A stretch of DNA of 64,000 nucleotides from Dryococelus australis (GCA_029891345.1 CM056993.1:230545265-230609264), one strand, 5' to 3'; numbered from the stretch's first letter, positions 46,040-58,229 are shown. Notes: generated by a model from the letters alone, not told the origin. A program made the numbers and translations.

Positions 46040-46195
46040 CGAGGTGAGTAAGGGAGCTAAGTGCGTCTCAGGTCTGAGCCTCTTACGCCTACAGGGGAGG
46101 GAATCCATGTAAGGAGGCATGCATCGCTGCAGATATGGATTGGGTAGCCATGGCCGCGGTTTGGGCCATGCTTGCCTTCCTAAGTGTACCTACAG
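46040..46195 (-). repeat. Dispersed repeat C (copy 1)
   Basis: Minus reading: GTACACTTAGGAAGGCAAGC, ATGGCCCAAACCGCGGCCAT, GGCTACCCAATCC, GATGCATGCCTCCTTACATG and CCTGTAGGCGT. Same order and about 80% similarity by eye to 51673-51815 on the plus strand. Class unknown; no coding, no tRNA boxes. Confidence 0.65.
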
Positions 46196-48070
46196 TTAAC
46201 ATATAATTTAGAAGAGAAAGGGAAACACTGGCATAGGCACCGTAAAAACCCTTTCCACAGGACGGAATTCAAAATTATTGCATACAAGAATAGAAAATGC
46301 TAGAGGAGGCAGATAGGTAGAAAACGTGATGTTTATTAGTGGGCAGAGAAAGACTAGTAGAGAGGGGAAGGGACCTTATATTCCCTCATGCCGTGTGGCT
46401 CTGGCTTAACCAGAGTGATGGGGAATGCACTACCCTGGTGAGGGGAATGGTGCGATTGGGCCAGTCCCCCCTGAATCCCAAGTGTAGTCCTGAAAACTTT
46501 AAAGAAAAATTGGTTAGCTAGCCAGCCTGTACAGTACAGTAGATTGTGTAGCAGATCTCTAAAAATTAAACCAAACGAGAAATTACAGGTTTGTAAAAGT
46601 TAATCCATAATCAACATGACGATTGTTTCAAATTTTCGCTCTCTTATTAATAAGCATTGAATTGTGTCACAAAAATATTTATTGACTATAGTTGCGAACT
46701 AAATTCTAAATGAAATGCGCCACAATATTTGTTGCACTTCTTCTATTATTGTTAAGTCTTATTATTCAATGACAATAATACACAGTGTTAAGAAGCAAAT
46801 ATTAAAAACACTGTAAAAAAAATTGTAATTTTTACTGAGAAATTCTTCGTAATTTTACAAATGCTTTTAAAAGTATAAAGATTTTTCTTATAAAACTACT
46901 CGTTTGTAAAACTGCAAGGGCCGTGTTTGTTATACCTCAAGAAATGTTTATACTATACTAACCCATTTCCACGAGCTTCAGCAAAATGGTGGACACTCAA
47001 AAATGCAAAACCGTTAATAGCTGTTTGTGCAAAAAGTATGGGTAATGTAAAGTGTAACTGCGTTCAAAAATTAGTGTATTGCAAGCTTCATTTAATGTAA
47101 AACACTTAAAACTACTAAAATAATCATAATAAAATGACAATTTAAACAAAACGTGATCGTATTATTCATTGACTGTTAATGTTCCTAGCTACACAGAACT
47201 CTTAAATCGGCTCTCTATACCTCGTTGTTAAGAGCCGTCCAAATCTCTTAACTCAACAACAGAACACTTAAAATGGAATAAATGTACTAATTCTTCTTAA
47301 CCAAATAACTTCAATATATTTTGTAGGCACTTGCAGATATATTCACAGTGAAAATAAATTTAAATTTCGCAAGTATAGTTTGTCTTTTGGTTAAGGGTGC
47401 CGATTAATAATACAAGGGATAAGAGTTCTAGTCGCCGTGCTGGCAAAATGCAATATATTTATTTGTAAATTATATTTTGAAATATTTTTTTAAATTTTTC
47501 TCTGTTATTAATTTATCACATTTGTTTTCTTCTAGAAGAAAAACAATTAATTTGATATACACTTCTCAATAATTTCAGTTGTAATGCAAGGCTATCGTTG
47601 GCTACATTATAATTAAATATTTTGCAGATTTTACAAGAAAACACTGTGCAGATTTACAAAGGATTTTCTTGGCAACTGGGTTTCCAAGGACTTTTCTTTT
47701 AAAAGCACAAAACATTTTTTAGAGTGTAGAAAGTCAGCATGCCTAATTTACAAACAAAGACGTATTCAGTCACTAGTTTTGAACCTAATGGAAATTTGCA
47801 AATTAAATAAAAAGGTAGCCTAGGCAGAGTGACTCGTCACACATAGTTTGGCACGAATCCTGCAATTTTTGTAAATATAAAACTATGTAGACCAAGTGGC
47901 GACAGTGAGAATGTGGCGCCGTTGATAGAAGAAAAAACCTCGTCTAGCTTCCACATCCGACAGTGTGGTACTCAAGCTTAAGCATTGCAATCAATGAGAT
48001 ATTTACACGAGTCGACATAATAAGTGTTGCAGTCGTTTAATATTTTGAAGTCACTGTACTTAAAAATGTT
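46196..48070. other. AT-rich DNA, possible SINE trace
   Basis: 46330-46500 is GC-richer (words CCCTGGTGAGGGG, CCAGTCCCCCCTGAATCCC) and may be another dispersed repeat. 47385-47450 has tRNA-like words (TTTTGGTTAAGGGTGCCG, GAGTTCTAGTCGCC) but does not fold convincingly. No gene. Confidence 0.35.
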
Positions 48071-49160
48071 ACTATCAGCCATTCAAATGCGTGAAGACTT
48101 AACTATCAGCCATTCGCAAGCGAGAAAACGTAACCGTCAGCTATTTACAAGTGAGAAGATGTAACCATTAGCCATTTTCAAGTGAAAAAATGTAACCATA
48201 ACCATCAGCCATTCATAAGCCAGAAGACATAACCATCAGCCATTCTTAAGCAAGAAGACGTATTCATCAGCCGTTCACAAGCAAGAAGATGTAACCATAA
48301 GACATTCAAAGCAAGAAGACGTAACTATTAGCCATTCACAAGCTAGAAGACATAACTATCAGCCATTCCAAGCAAAAATATGTAACATCAACCATTCACA
48401 AGCGAGAAGATATATTCATCAACCATTCACAAGCAAGAAGATGTAACTATCAGCCATTTTCAAGCGAGAAGATATAACCATAACCTTCAGCTATTCATAA
48501 GTCAAAAGACATAATCATCACCCATTCTCAAGCAAGAAGACGTGACCATCAGCCATTTACAAGCAAGAAGACTAACCATCAGCCATTCTCAAGTGAGAAG
48601 ATGTAACGATCAACCATTCACAAGTGAAAAGGTGTAATCATAAGCAATTCACAAGCAAGAAGATGTAACCATAAGCCATTCAAAGTGAGAAACCGTAACT
48701 ATCAGCCATTCACAAGCAAGAAGATGTAACATCAGCCGTTCATAAGCGAGAATATTTAATCATCAGACATTCACAATCGAGCAGACGTAACCATCATTCA
48801 TTCAAATGCGAGAAGACATAACCATCAGCCATTTTCAAGCGAGACGGTATAATCATAACCATAATCCATTCATAAGCCAGAAGACGTTACCATCACCCAT
48901 TCTCAAGCGAGAAGACATAACCATCAGCCATTCACAAGCGAGAAGATGTAACCATCAGCCTTTCACAAGTGAGAAGATGGAACAATGAGACATTCACAAG
49001 CCAGAAGACGTAACCATCAGCCATCCACAAGCGAGATGACGTAACCACCAGCCTTTCACAAACGAGAAGATAACTATAAGACATTAACAAGCAAGAAGAC
49101 GTAACCATCATCCATTCACAAGCAAGAAGATTTTATCATCAGCCATTCATACGCGAGAAG
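48071..49160 (+). repeat. 31-bp minisatellite, about 35 units
   Basis: The consensus unit is AACCATCAGCCATTCACAAG followed by CGAGAAGATGT (31 bp). Units diverge by roughly 10-25%, with many C/T and A/G changes. Some carry an extra insertion such as CATAA before the unit. A longer-period variant (GATATAACCATAACC..ATTCATAAGCCA) recurs near 48195, 48475 and 48855, hinting at higher-order duplication. Period 31 is not a multiple of three, so the overlapping frame is not a protein repeat. Confidence 0.95.
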
Positions 49161-49476
49161 TTTTGAAACTTACACAGATCAGATTAACCATCGGTAAGAC
49201 TCACAACACACTGGATATATGCTGTGTACAGTACTGATCACAAGTGTCCTTCATGTGCAACACATGCACGATCGTGGACACAGCGAGTGAATGGAGTAAG
49301 TAGATAAAACAAGGACACTGTACAAGCTGCAACTATATATTTGACCACTTGCTTGTAAGACTGTACTAACACGTTACAGTGTATCTAAACACGGGCGAAA
49401 TAAAACAAAGTTAATTTTTCTGGTTGAGGCAAAGTATGTTTACTTATGTAAACAAGTGATATAAATTGCGGCAGTA

Positions 49477-49695
49477 GTGAAAGAGTTGTTAGATATATCT
49501 TTAATAATGTGTGCTTTGACGAAGCAAAAAATACAGCAAAACAGCCAAGACACTAGTAACAATATTTCAGTTATTGAAGAGTTCGTGTACATGTTAAACT
49601 TAATGGAACAGGAATTGCTGTCTGGGAATGGAGACAAACAGTACCATGTTCCGTGGCAGTTGCGAGAGCTGGTCAGCAGAGAGGCTACTGAGTAA
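49477..49695 (+). other. Unrecognised 72-codon open frame
   Basis: From a GTG at 49477 to a stop at 49695. Composition is protein-like and helical (KELLDISLIMCALTKQKIQQ, then VEFVYMLNLMEQELL-like). An AG preceded by a weak pyrimidine tract lies at about 49473-49474, so an exon start is possible. No family is recognised and the frame ends at a SINE boundary. A frame of this length also occurs by chance in DNA of this kind. Confidence 0.25.
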
Positions 49696-49898
49696 TTTTG
49701 GTCGGAGGAGAGGGTGAAACGGCAGAATGAAAGAGCGGGATTAACGGGAGCACCTCGAGAAAAACTTGCCTGCCCAAGGTAGAGTCAGCCATGTTCCCCG
49801 CAGCCACGTTCCTCACACGTGAAATGAGCTCCCCGGGAATCCAGCGTGGTTCGCCATGAGGAGAGGCGAGTAGTCTGAGCGCTACGCTACCCCTGCCC
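49696..49898 (-). mobile_element. tRNA-derived SINE, family A (copy 6, diverged)
   Basis: GAGGGTGAAACGGC, GAATGAAAGAGCGGGATTAA, CCTCGAGAAAAAC, GGGAATCCAGCGTGG (damaged B-box complement) and GAGGCGAGTAGTCTGAGCGC (head complement). The more divergent body suggests an older insertion. Confidence 0.7.
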
Positions 49899-50240
49899 CC
49901 CTTAGTCAGCCAAGGAAACAGCTACAGTGATCTGAACCGAGCGGCTCGCCTCTGCGTGTTATGATGGGGCGAACTCATGCCTCTTTGCAGTACTCTTGGG
50001 TCTCTGCCAGAACAAGATTTATCCAGGTGAACCCGGCTCCTCCCATACCCTAATCTTCAAGTGTTGAGAGTCAGTCTTTTCACCACGGACATTAGGTATG
50101 AGGACAAATAACTTAAATTTACGATTATAGCAAGCCCACGCTGTTGTTATAGAGGCTGAGAGGCGGCCTTGCTTCTTTTATTATTCTGGTGTCGATACTC
50201 CAGCATGCTTCAAGTAATCTGACAGGTTCTTAACTAACCA

Positions 50241-50462
50241 AGCGATGTGGCTCAGTGGGCAAACACAGGACTCGCATTCGGGAGGACTTGGGTTCGAATA
50301 TCGGCCCGGCCATTCTGATTTCGGTTTTCTATCTTTTCCCGAAAGTACTCCGGCCGAATGCTATAGTGGTTTCTTAATACAGGCTATCGCTCGTCCCTGC
50401 TTTCCTGAATAACTTGCCCTGTCTCTGACTTCGCTGTTGAGACGTGAAGCCCCACCTACCTA
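50241..50462 (+). mobile_element. tRNA-derived SINE, family B (copy 3)
   Basis: AGCGATGTGGCTCAGTGGGC (A-box TGGCTCAGTGGG), ACTCGCATTCGGGAGGAC, TTGGGTTCGAATATC (B-box), CATTCTGATTTCGG, CTTTTCCCGAAAG, TTTCTTAATACAGGC and TCCCTGCTTTCC. It matches the copies at 19.9 and 37.1 kb. It ends 16 bp before the hAT-like MITE. Confidence 0.8.
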
Positions 50463-50478
50463 GGTTAGTAATTGTAAC

Positions 50479-51144
50479 TAGGGATGGGTCGATACTACAT
50501 TTTTTAGATACTCGATACCAGTTTCTATACCAAAACATTCTCTCGATACCGATACTTTTCTCGATACCAAATTAATTGTCCTGAACACAAAACTACTTGG
50601 CAAGAAAATTACTCATTTTAATACGGTCGTTGACACACACTGAATATTTATAAAAATCCACATTACACTGGAAATAAATGGTGCACGGCCTGTAATCCAA
50701 ATGTCCTTAACCAGTGATAAACCACCACAGTCTCCTTCAATTCTATAGAATAACATTTCCACATTAAAAGGTGTTATCAAACTTTGAGGAAAATGATAGC
50801 TCAGTACACACTTATTTCGCTATTTCGCATACTTTTTATTTCATTTTGCGACTTCAAGGAAATTACTTTAACCTAAAATAAATATTGTAATTATCTGATA
50901 CATTCGTCGTGGCCTAGCCCACGGAATACCATAAATATGATACGAGAAAGTGTGTGTTAAATAATTAAATTATGGTACGCTTTTAGAAACTATCGTAAGT
51001 ATTCCAAAAGTTATTGTACGCTTGTGCCATAATAATAATAAGAGGAAATGGGTGTCAAAAATTCGATACTTTTGGATATTCTCATGCGATTCTCGATGCT
51101 ATAAAGGATATCGAGGTATCGCGGTATCGAGGATCCCATCCCTA
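50479..51144. mobile_element. hAT-like MITE, 666 bp
   Basis: Ends TAGGGATGGGTCGATAC and (right end, reverse complement) TAGGGATGGGATCCTCGATA form inverted repeats of the TAGGGATGGG type seen in many insect hAT elements. Flanks ATTGTAAC (50471-50478) and GTTGTAAC (51145-51152) agree at 7 of 8 positions, the 8-bp duplication expected of hAT. Several CTCGATACC words lie just inside both ends. There is no transposase frame, so movement would need an enzyme in trans. Confidence 0.85.
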
Positions 51145-51152
51145 GTTGTAAC

Positions 51153-51672
51153 TGATATCTTTTGATGTCTGTATCCCTCAACTTTCGCAATTCGACTTAG
51201 CGATGACTAAAAATTAAACAATTTCCGAACTTCCATGACTTAGACCACTGGGACATAATTAAAAAAGTAGTACTATATATATATAGGTTTAAATACAAAC
51301 AGTTAAAAACTTCTACTGTAAGCAAAAATTATTCATATTTGGGATAGACAAATACCATTGAGGAAAATAAACTATAACAAAAATGACCAGTCAAGCTGAG
51401 TATTAGCGACAACTTTATCGCACAAAAAATATCATATTTAATTTCATTATATTAGTAAGAAATAATGAAAATTAAGAAATCGCCCGGGCTGAAAAAGGGA
51501 AATAACTGCCAAACCACCCATACTAACAAGAGCATGTTTCCAAACCCTCTGTCTCCTGTAACATTTCTGTTTAATGCATGGATAATTTTGAATGATTATT
51601 TTCTGTCGACTGGGTTTTTACGCTGTCTATGGCGGTATTTCCAAGTCTTTTCTAGTTATAGTTTTAGCTATA
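51153..51672. other. AT-rich DNA, no gene
   Basis: A short TATA run lies near 51273. The open frame at 51465-51683 has no domain. Confidence 0.4.
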
Positions 51673-51815
51673 AGTACACTTAGGGAGGTAGTCATGGCCT
51701 TAACTCGTGGTCATGGCTGCCCAATCCCTCTTTGCCGCGATTCATGTCTCCTTGCATGATTTACTTTCCTTGTAGGCGTCATGGGTTAGCCCTGAGACGC
51801 AATAAGATCCCCCCC
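51673..51815 (+). repeat. Dispersed repeat C (copy 2)
   Basis: Plus-strand partner of 46040-46195: GTACACTTAGGGAGGTAGTC, ATGGC..TAACTCGTGGTCATG, GGCTGCCCAATCCC, GCGATTCATGTCTCCTTGCA, TGTAGGCGTCATGGG and CTGAGACGCAATAAG. The two copies are inverted, 5.5 kb apart. Confidence 0.65.
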
Positions 51816-52623
51816 TACCCACCGGGCTTTCACTTAACACTTAGAAATAGGGTAGTTTGAAAAAAGAAAAAATTACAGAAATCTGATCTGTAACAACGAT
51901 GCACTTCCAGGGAAATTAATATTTATATCATTATTGAATAATGGCATTATGTTGAAGTTCAAACCTGACAAGCAATTATTCAATTATTGTAGTTAAATAC
52001 ATTACTACCTTGCACTGAATTGCTGGTTTATCATCTATATTCACAGCTAGACAGCAAGATTACCAATAAGTCAGTTATACGGCAAAAGTTTGTTTATTTA
52101 ACATTAGTCTAACTTCATAGACATTCGCATTATTAATGGTCCGCTCCAGTTTACATGTTTCCCTCTGGCACATTCATATTAACAATAACAAAACTTAAGG
52201 TTATGATTAATTTACTACATCGTGCCCCCCCCCCCCTTTTTTTCCATCAGGCAAAATGAACAGAGGATTTACATTTGAAATTGAAGTAATATTTACAGGA
52301 CTTCCATTTTTACATTTTGTCGTTTGCTAAATATAAAATAGTTTTATTTAAATTCAATATCCTACACCTAAGAATACTCTGGCAATACGAAATATTTCTT
52401 ACATGGGGATATACTTATTTTACACTTGCCAGTGCAATTTAAATTTGTCATGACATATTTACATATCACGACATTTGTACAAAAAGTTTTAAAACTCAGT
52501 GTGTGCCAATTTATGTAGTAAGGTTTCAGAATGAATTATCACGGCAGTCTAAATACAGCTTTATAATAATAAGAGAAAAACAAGGATGACTGATTTGTAA
52601 AGTGGTCGAATGTACACCTGGTA
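51816..52623. other. AT-rich DNA, no gene
   Basis: A C10-12 run followed by T7 lies at 52226-52245. Nothing else supported. Confidence 0.4.
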
Positions 52624-52857
52624 TCACGTTAGAATGCATTTGCCTTGTGGTACACAGTGAGTTTTAAAACTTCTTTGTACAAATGCCATGATACGGAAAT
52701 CTGTCTCGTTATTCTGTGTTGCAACCTGCGCCGTGGTTCCACTAACACTCATTAATTCGAACAGTGTAAAAATTCCTTCCAAACTCTGGCTACAACGATT
52801 GTAGTACATCGTTCCCCTATACATCTTCTCGAGGAACACAGCTAGGTCCAGACGATA
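52624..52857 (-). other. Unrecognised open frame, possible exon or element fragment
   Basis: 77 codons open on the minus strand from 52857 to a stop at 52624, reading YRLDLAVFLEKMYRGTMYYN, a middle with GIFTLFELMSVSGTTAQ, and ending FKTHCVPQGKCILT. Composition and hydrophobic periodicity look like a real protein segment, and the local GC is higher than in the flanks. In-frame stops lie directly upstream, and no strong splice acceptor is seen. I do not recognise the family; a terminal exon, a retrocopy piece or an unknown element are all possible. Confidence 0.3.
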
Positions 52858-55812
52858 TCACCCTTATGACGACCACAATGTATCGCTAGTCGAGTCGTGT
52901 GCTCCGTCCTATAGTAGGATGGCGGTAACAGGAGGCAGTATAATAGTAGTATAATAAAGAATTGCTGGTCAACAGGGAGTCCTTAGAGATAATGCTCTCT
53001 TCCTCTTTTTTTTTCGATACAGATCGTCATCGGTGTTGTGTGCTAAGGCAACAGTGGTTCCAGCCTTCTTAGCCGCTACTGGACCGAGGAGGCAGCAGAC
53101 TCTACGTTCTTCGGTACAAGAAATAACGTGATGCCAACGAACTGCTCAGGGGAATAAATTGAACGTTATTTTATTAAACTGAGGTTTTTTTTTCATGTTT
53201 TAATCACTGTATTCGTATTGTGGCTCTGTGCTCCTTGTACGCATGACAGTAAGATATTTGGGGGAGATAATATTTCCAATTTTACCGACTCTATAACTCT
53301 TTGCTGTAAAAACTTCCTAAGTTAGTCGTTTTTAACTTAAGATATTGTACGTATGAAAATATAAAAGCAATAACAAGTTCTTAAGCTATATACTAAACCC
53401 CGCAGAGTGAAAACGTCACCGATATAATTTTTTGGAATAGTTACATATTAATTCGTTTGAATAAAATTGTGTAAATTTCTTGACATGTTACTATCGTCCG
53501 TGGCATAGTTTGTTTGGACGCTAAATGTGATCCAAAACTCCACTGTTCGAAGAGTTCTGGATCAGATTTTCTGGTAATGTGAGAGTAGTTTCCTATCTGA
53601 AGTGCACCTGCATTCGCCTGACAGCCAGTGGTACTACAAAAAAAGATATGTTAAAAATAATTAAATTATAAAAAAACATTTCAGTTGATTTACAAGATTG
53701 CATCTTACAGCTGTGGATCTTTTTCTGGTCTATATAAAATTATATACAACAATATAAAACCCGATTTAGAATACAAAAAAAAAATTCCAATCTTAAATGA
53801 GTCATCTATACAACTATGCATTTTATATTGTAAAATAATTTTTTAATTATTTGGTTACAAATATTAAGGTGGCTTGTGTTAATATACCTACGGGCAACGT
53901 TGTACAAACGTAAGTTAGATTGTTTAGAACGTCGCCATATTTTCCAAGGGTAGCATTAACATATAAATAGAAATTTCTTTACTATTGTAAACTCCATTTC
54001 TTAGGATGTCTGTGTGGAACACGCAGAGAAGGAGAGCAAGATTCTGCGTAAAAATGAATAAAAAATACATAAAGCTTGATTGCAGATCTCCATGCCAAAC
54101 ATGGCGTCACGGTATTGTGAAATTTAGGTGTAAAGAACAAGTAACACTTAAACCGAGAAAAATATTTCCCAACTTATCCAAGAAATCTAATCGTTTTGAT
54201 CGAAAATAGAACGTCAGTACGCTGCCATAAAACGTGTAACGTACTTTAATCTGGTATTTCGCCAATTTATTAAATTTTTTTAAATATCCCCTTCAAATTT
54301 ATTTTCTTATTTACTGTTTGCATGACAATTCTATGGACAGAACTATTAGTTATTTATTTACTCTAATAGCTTATAATATTTTGAAAACATTTGTTTATTT
54401 TAGTATTTACATCTTTATTTGCAGTTTTAGAGTTGAGTATGACCACCGATTGATTTAGTTTCAGAATTAATAAATTAATTTCATATTTTAATGCCGCTCT
54501 TTGTTAAAATAGCACGGTTAAAAGAAATATATTTAAATGTGAACATTAATGAATAGTTTCCAGCTTAGTACAATAGACCCCTATGTAATATTTAGAAAGA
54601 GAATTTTTAAGTGCTCCGCCTATTGTGCAATGGTAAATTCAAACAGTGTTAAAAATTATCATTATTTTCGAATCTTTAAGTCGGTATGTTAGGTCCTCCA
54701 GATCATCGGAGATCTTATTGAAATATTGTTCTTAGAAGTGGATCCTATGGGTAGTATGTTGCTCAGGACATTATTTTATGCCACATTTGTGAAAGTGTCT
54801 TAAAAATAAGAACGCCAAGATAATTAAATTGCCGAAAAAGTCTATCTGAGTTGGTTCTTAAATAGTTATCAATAACTTCTGGCTTGGGAGGAACTAATAT
54901 CACAGCTAAACAAAGCCTGATATCAGTTGCAGATGGTAGCAATTCGATTCAATATAATTTTCCGAATTTAATTTTTAAGAATCCTGCATAACCCGTTCTA
55001 CAAAGTCTTCCTTATTAAATTTGTCTACACTTCCTTCAGAAGTAGAGATATTATGCTTCTACCTAAATATTTCTATTGCTACAATTTCTCTCTCGAATTT
55101 CATTAGACTAAACCAAGTTCGTTAAGTGATGGAGGTCTTAATTATATAAAACATTTCATAATAATTTCCTAATTTTAATTACAGTAATTTCAAACACAAT
55201 TTTTTTGGCTATGCGTTTCACAACAAATTGATATCACTTCATGTTTACAACTAATGAATTAAATCAATACAATTAAATTAAATAATAGGAAATCAGTCAA
55301 AAATACAGTGTATCAAAACAGATTCGATTATTTTATACATTATTTGTCCAATTTGACAATTACAATATCTATACTATTTAATAAAATATAAGTGTATGTC
55401 TGTGATTTTTTAATTTCTTTACTTTTAATCATTTTTTATATATTATAATTGATAACTAAGCCATAACTAATGTTGATTTTCTTCGTGTCTGTCTGTCAAA
55501 ACGGATTTAACTTGAAATCCACTGAACATATTGACATCAAATTCACACAGTCTATAAATAATAACACCAGGATCAACTAAGCCTTGGTTTCATCGAGATT
55601 TCTCAAACGGTTCCGGAAAAAATGATGATCAGAGATGTGAATAGGTACTGCATTAAGCTTTTCTTAGGATTGATAACTGCATATAAAAGCATAGTTAAAA
55701 AATTTGCCATTTCTCCTTTCTTTTTTGTCTATGGGCTGTAAACCTTTCTTTCCATAAAGCAATAGTGGCCCAGGGGCTAGAGTTATTTCAAGTAGGGCCG
55801 CAGTGACCCAGT

Positions 55813-55814
<2 letters not shown>
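52858..55814. other. AT-rich DNA, no gene
   Basis: Slightly GC-richer to about 53160, then AT-rich with frequent A/T homopolymers. The open frame at 54006-54209 is Lys/Arg-rich but lacks a domain. A first diverged 38-bp A-box unit lies at 55761-55814. Confidence 0.4.

Positions 55815-55884
<70 letters not shown>
55815..55884. repeat. (TA)n microsatellite
   Basis: About 35 uninterrupted AT units. They split the 38-bp A-box array: a truncated unit (GGCCGCAGTGACCCAGTGG) ends at the left edge and the array resumes 8 bp to the right. Confidence 0.97.
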
Positions 55885-55887
<3 letters not shown>

Positions 55888-55892
55888 AAGTG

Positions 55893-56158
55893 AGGCCGCA
55901 GTAGCTCAGTGGCTAGTGCGCCCAATAAGGTGGCCGCAGTAGCTCAGTGGCTAGAGTACCCAATAAGGGGGCAGTAGAAGCTCAGTGGCTAGAGAACCCA
56001 ATAGTGAGGCCGCAGCTGGTCAGGAGCTAGAGCACCCAATAGTGGGGCCGCAACTGACCAGGGGCTTGAGCACCCAATAGTGGGGCCACAGTAGCTCAGT
56101 AGGTAGAGAATCCAATAGTGGGGCGGCAGCTGGTCAGGGGCTAGAGAACCCAATAAAA
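55893..56158 (+). repeat. Seven tandem 38-bp units carrying a tRNA A-box
   Basis: Seven units of exactly 38 bp. Four carry GCAGTAGCTCAGTGGCTAGA or close variants, with the Pol III A-box TAGCTCAGTGG. Three carry the variant GCAGCTGGTCAGGGGCTAGA. Each ends CCCAATA(G/A)(T/G)GGGG. No B-box is present. The repeat probably arose by amplification of the 5' half of a tRNA-derived SINE. Confidence 0.92.
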
Positions 56159-56375
56159 AGTGGCTATATCAATTCAAAGACCTATATATAATGCTAACAT
56201 AAAACATGTGCGAAGCGATGGCAGGGTATAATTTAAGAATTTCATTAAACCCGAAACAAACATTAAACATGAAACCTTAATGAAAGTATGGTGGGCTTTA
56301 TTTCAACAACTTTACAAAAATATCATGTGAACGAAGCCGCACGGGCCACCTAGTTTATAAAAAAAACCACATTAC

Positions 56376-57880
56376 ATGTCGACTCAGTGCCACCTCAGTT
56401 TAGTCCATTTCCCGCCAGTCCGCGATGTTTTAGATACATTGCAGGAAAATTTGACACAACACCAAGCCACACTGCAGGAAACACTTACTCTGGAGATAAG
56501 ACAGATACGATACTGTCGAAACCAAATGCAGCAGAAAATAACTGCTAGCATAGATGAGATGTAGCTGAAATTTACACATCTTACGCCAGGGCGTGGCAAG
56601 CCAGGTAACGAACTTCCAAACTGAGACAAGCAGTGTATCCCCGCAATTAAAGAAAGAAATTGCAACTACACGACGTGAAATAGATTTAGTCAAAGAACAA
56701 TGCACTGTCCAGGCCAATAAAACAGAGTTGCGTTTCAATGAGATAGAGAATAGGGTCGAATGTAAACACAACCTAGACGTTGTAAACGAGCAGGTCCCTG
56801 TACAACTTGATTCGTGCGACAGTTATCTTGAAAAATTACAACAAATAGAAAAGTCTGCGCACCACGAAAGGCAGAAAACCGATGCCAGTATTGTAAAAGT
56901 GAGAAAAGATATTAATTTAGTGGAGGATAAATTAGAACGAGTGTCTGCTTCTATAAGAGAGGTACGACTATCAGAAACTCCGCGTAAGGACACACAAAGT
57001 TAAATAATTGCATGTAAATTTACCCACATCTGCTACTCTCACGCCGGAAATGGCTCAACAACACAGCGCACCAGTCAGCACACTGCTTCATCATCCCTAA
57101 GAATTATGGGCGAAGCAGGTACTTCATTTCGACGAACGTGATGGTGAAAATCCTATAAATTTCCATATATGTGTCAGGGAATACACCAATGTATTCGGTT
57201 TGCCTGCCTCAGACATTCTACACTATCTGAACCCAAACTTGCGAAGTAATGCTTATTACTGGTGGGAGACTAATCGGCCTAACACCAACACCTACGCCGA
57301 GTTTAAAGAGACATTTGTCGCAAAAGTTCTGGAACAAAAAATCCAAGGTAATCTTAGAGCTCAACTCCACGCAGAAAAGTTTGTGCCAGGTAAAGGCAAA
57401 AAGCTGGAAACTCATCTCTCAGAGATGTATGGTCGCTAACGATATATGGATACACCTATTAGCGACGAAGAATTTGTCGCTATGATTTTACATCAGCTGC
57501 CGTACAGATAGCAAACACACTGGACTGGCAGACATACCAGCGATATTGCTTCTTTCAGAGAGGACCTACTGGCCTACGATAAGATAGATAGGTTACAGCA
57601 TCAGCAAAATAACCGCGATTCTGTCCAATCAGGTAACAATCAGGTAACAGCCTATACACACTGACAACCGCGAGCCATAGCAGAGAAGAAGTACTCCCAG
57701 ATATGAGTGCATACATAGGGTACAGAATTTCTTTACCGAACACTACCAACCGCGTAACCAAAGGGGTTGTAATTTGTATAACAGGTCGCACTGCGGAAAC
57801 AGGTACCGCCAGAGAGGCAGATACCGCGGAGGTGGACGATGGAGAGGCATAAGATATCAAATAGTGATTCTGAACCACAT
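56376..57880 (+). pseudogene. Gag of the LTR retroelement
   Basis: The first frame (56376-56564) is Gln/Leu-rich (DTLQENLTQHQATLQETL). After a frameshift, 56593-57003 encodes a long coiled-coil-like region (KKEIATTRREIDLVKEQ, ELRFNEIENRVE). After a gap, 57200-57439 has the capsid-type block NPNLRSNAYYWWETNRP, TYAEFKETFVAKVLEQKIQG and KFVPGKGKKLETHLSEMYGR. A frameshift leads to RYMDTPISDEEFVAMILHQL and SDIASFREDLLAYDKIDRL. The end is Arg/Gly-rich (RQRGRYRGGGRWRG) without a CCHC knuckle. This order matches Gag proteins of Ty3/Gypsy-type elements in arthropods. At least three frameshifts and two stops are present. Confidence 0.78.
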
Positions 57881-58229
57881 CCTATTGAATCAGCCCCGCC
57901 AAGTAGTCACTCTAACCAGCGAGGCGTGACTCATAACCGTGACGAGTAGCAAGGCAACATACTTAATAATGGTTCAATTCTACCTGGTCCAATCACTCCC
58001 CCATTACAAGAACACGTTTGTAACCGTGATTTGGAAGAAGCGCAGGTAGCTATAATGACGGGACAAAATACGTATTAGCTCACAAGGAAATGCGGGTTTT
58101 GTGACACATACAGTTAAGTCTCCGGAAAGTAAAATTGGCACAGAACTATAGATTAAACCGACTGAGCAAGTTGAACCGACGGAGGAGTTAGATGGGGTTG
58201 TTAAATAATACTGTTCATAAATCACCCAC

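Noticed and set aside
47385..47450. tRNA gene candidate
   Set aside because: Only loose A-box and B-box words; stems do not pair.
48071..49160. CRISPR-like array
   Set aside because: 31-bp units are directly adjacent with no unique spacers, and the context is a eukaryotic genome.
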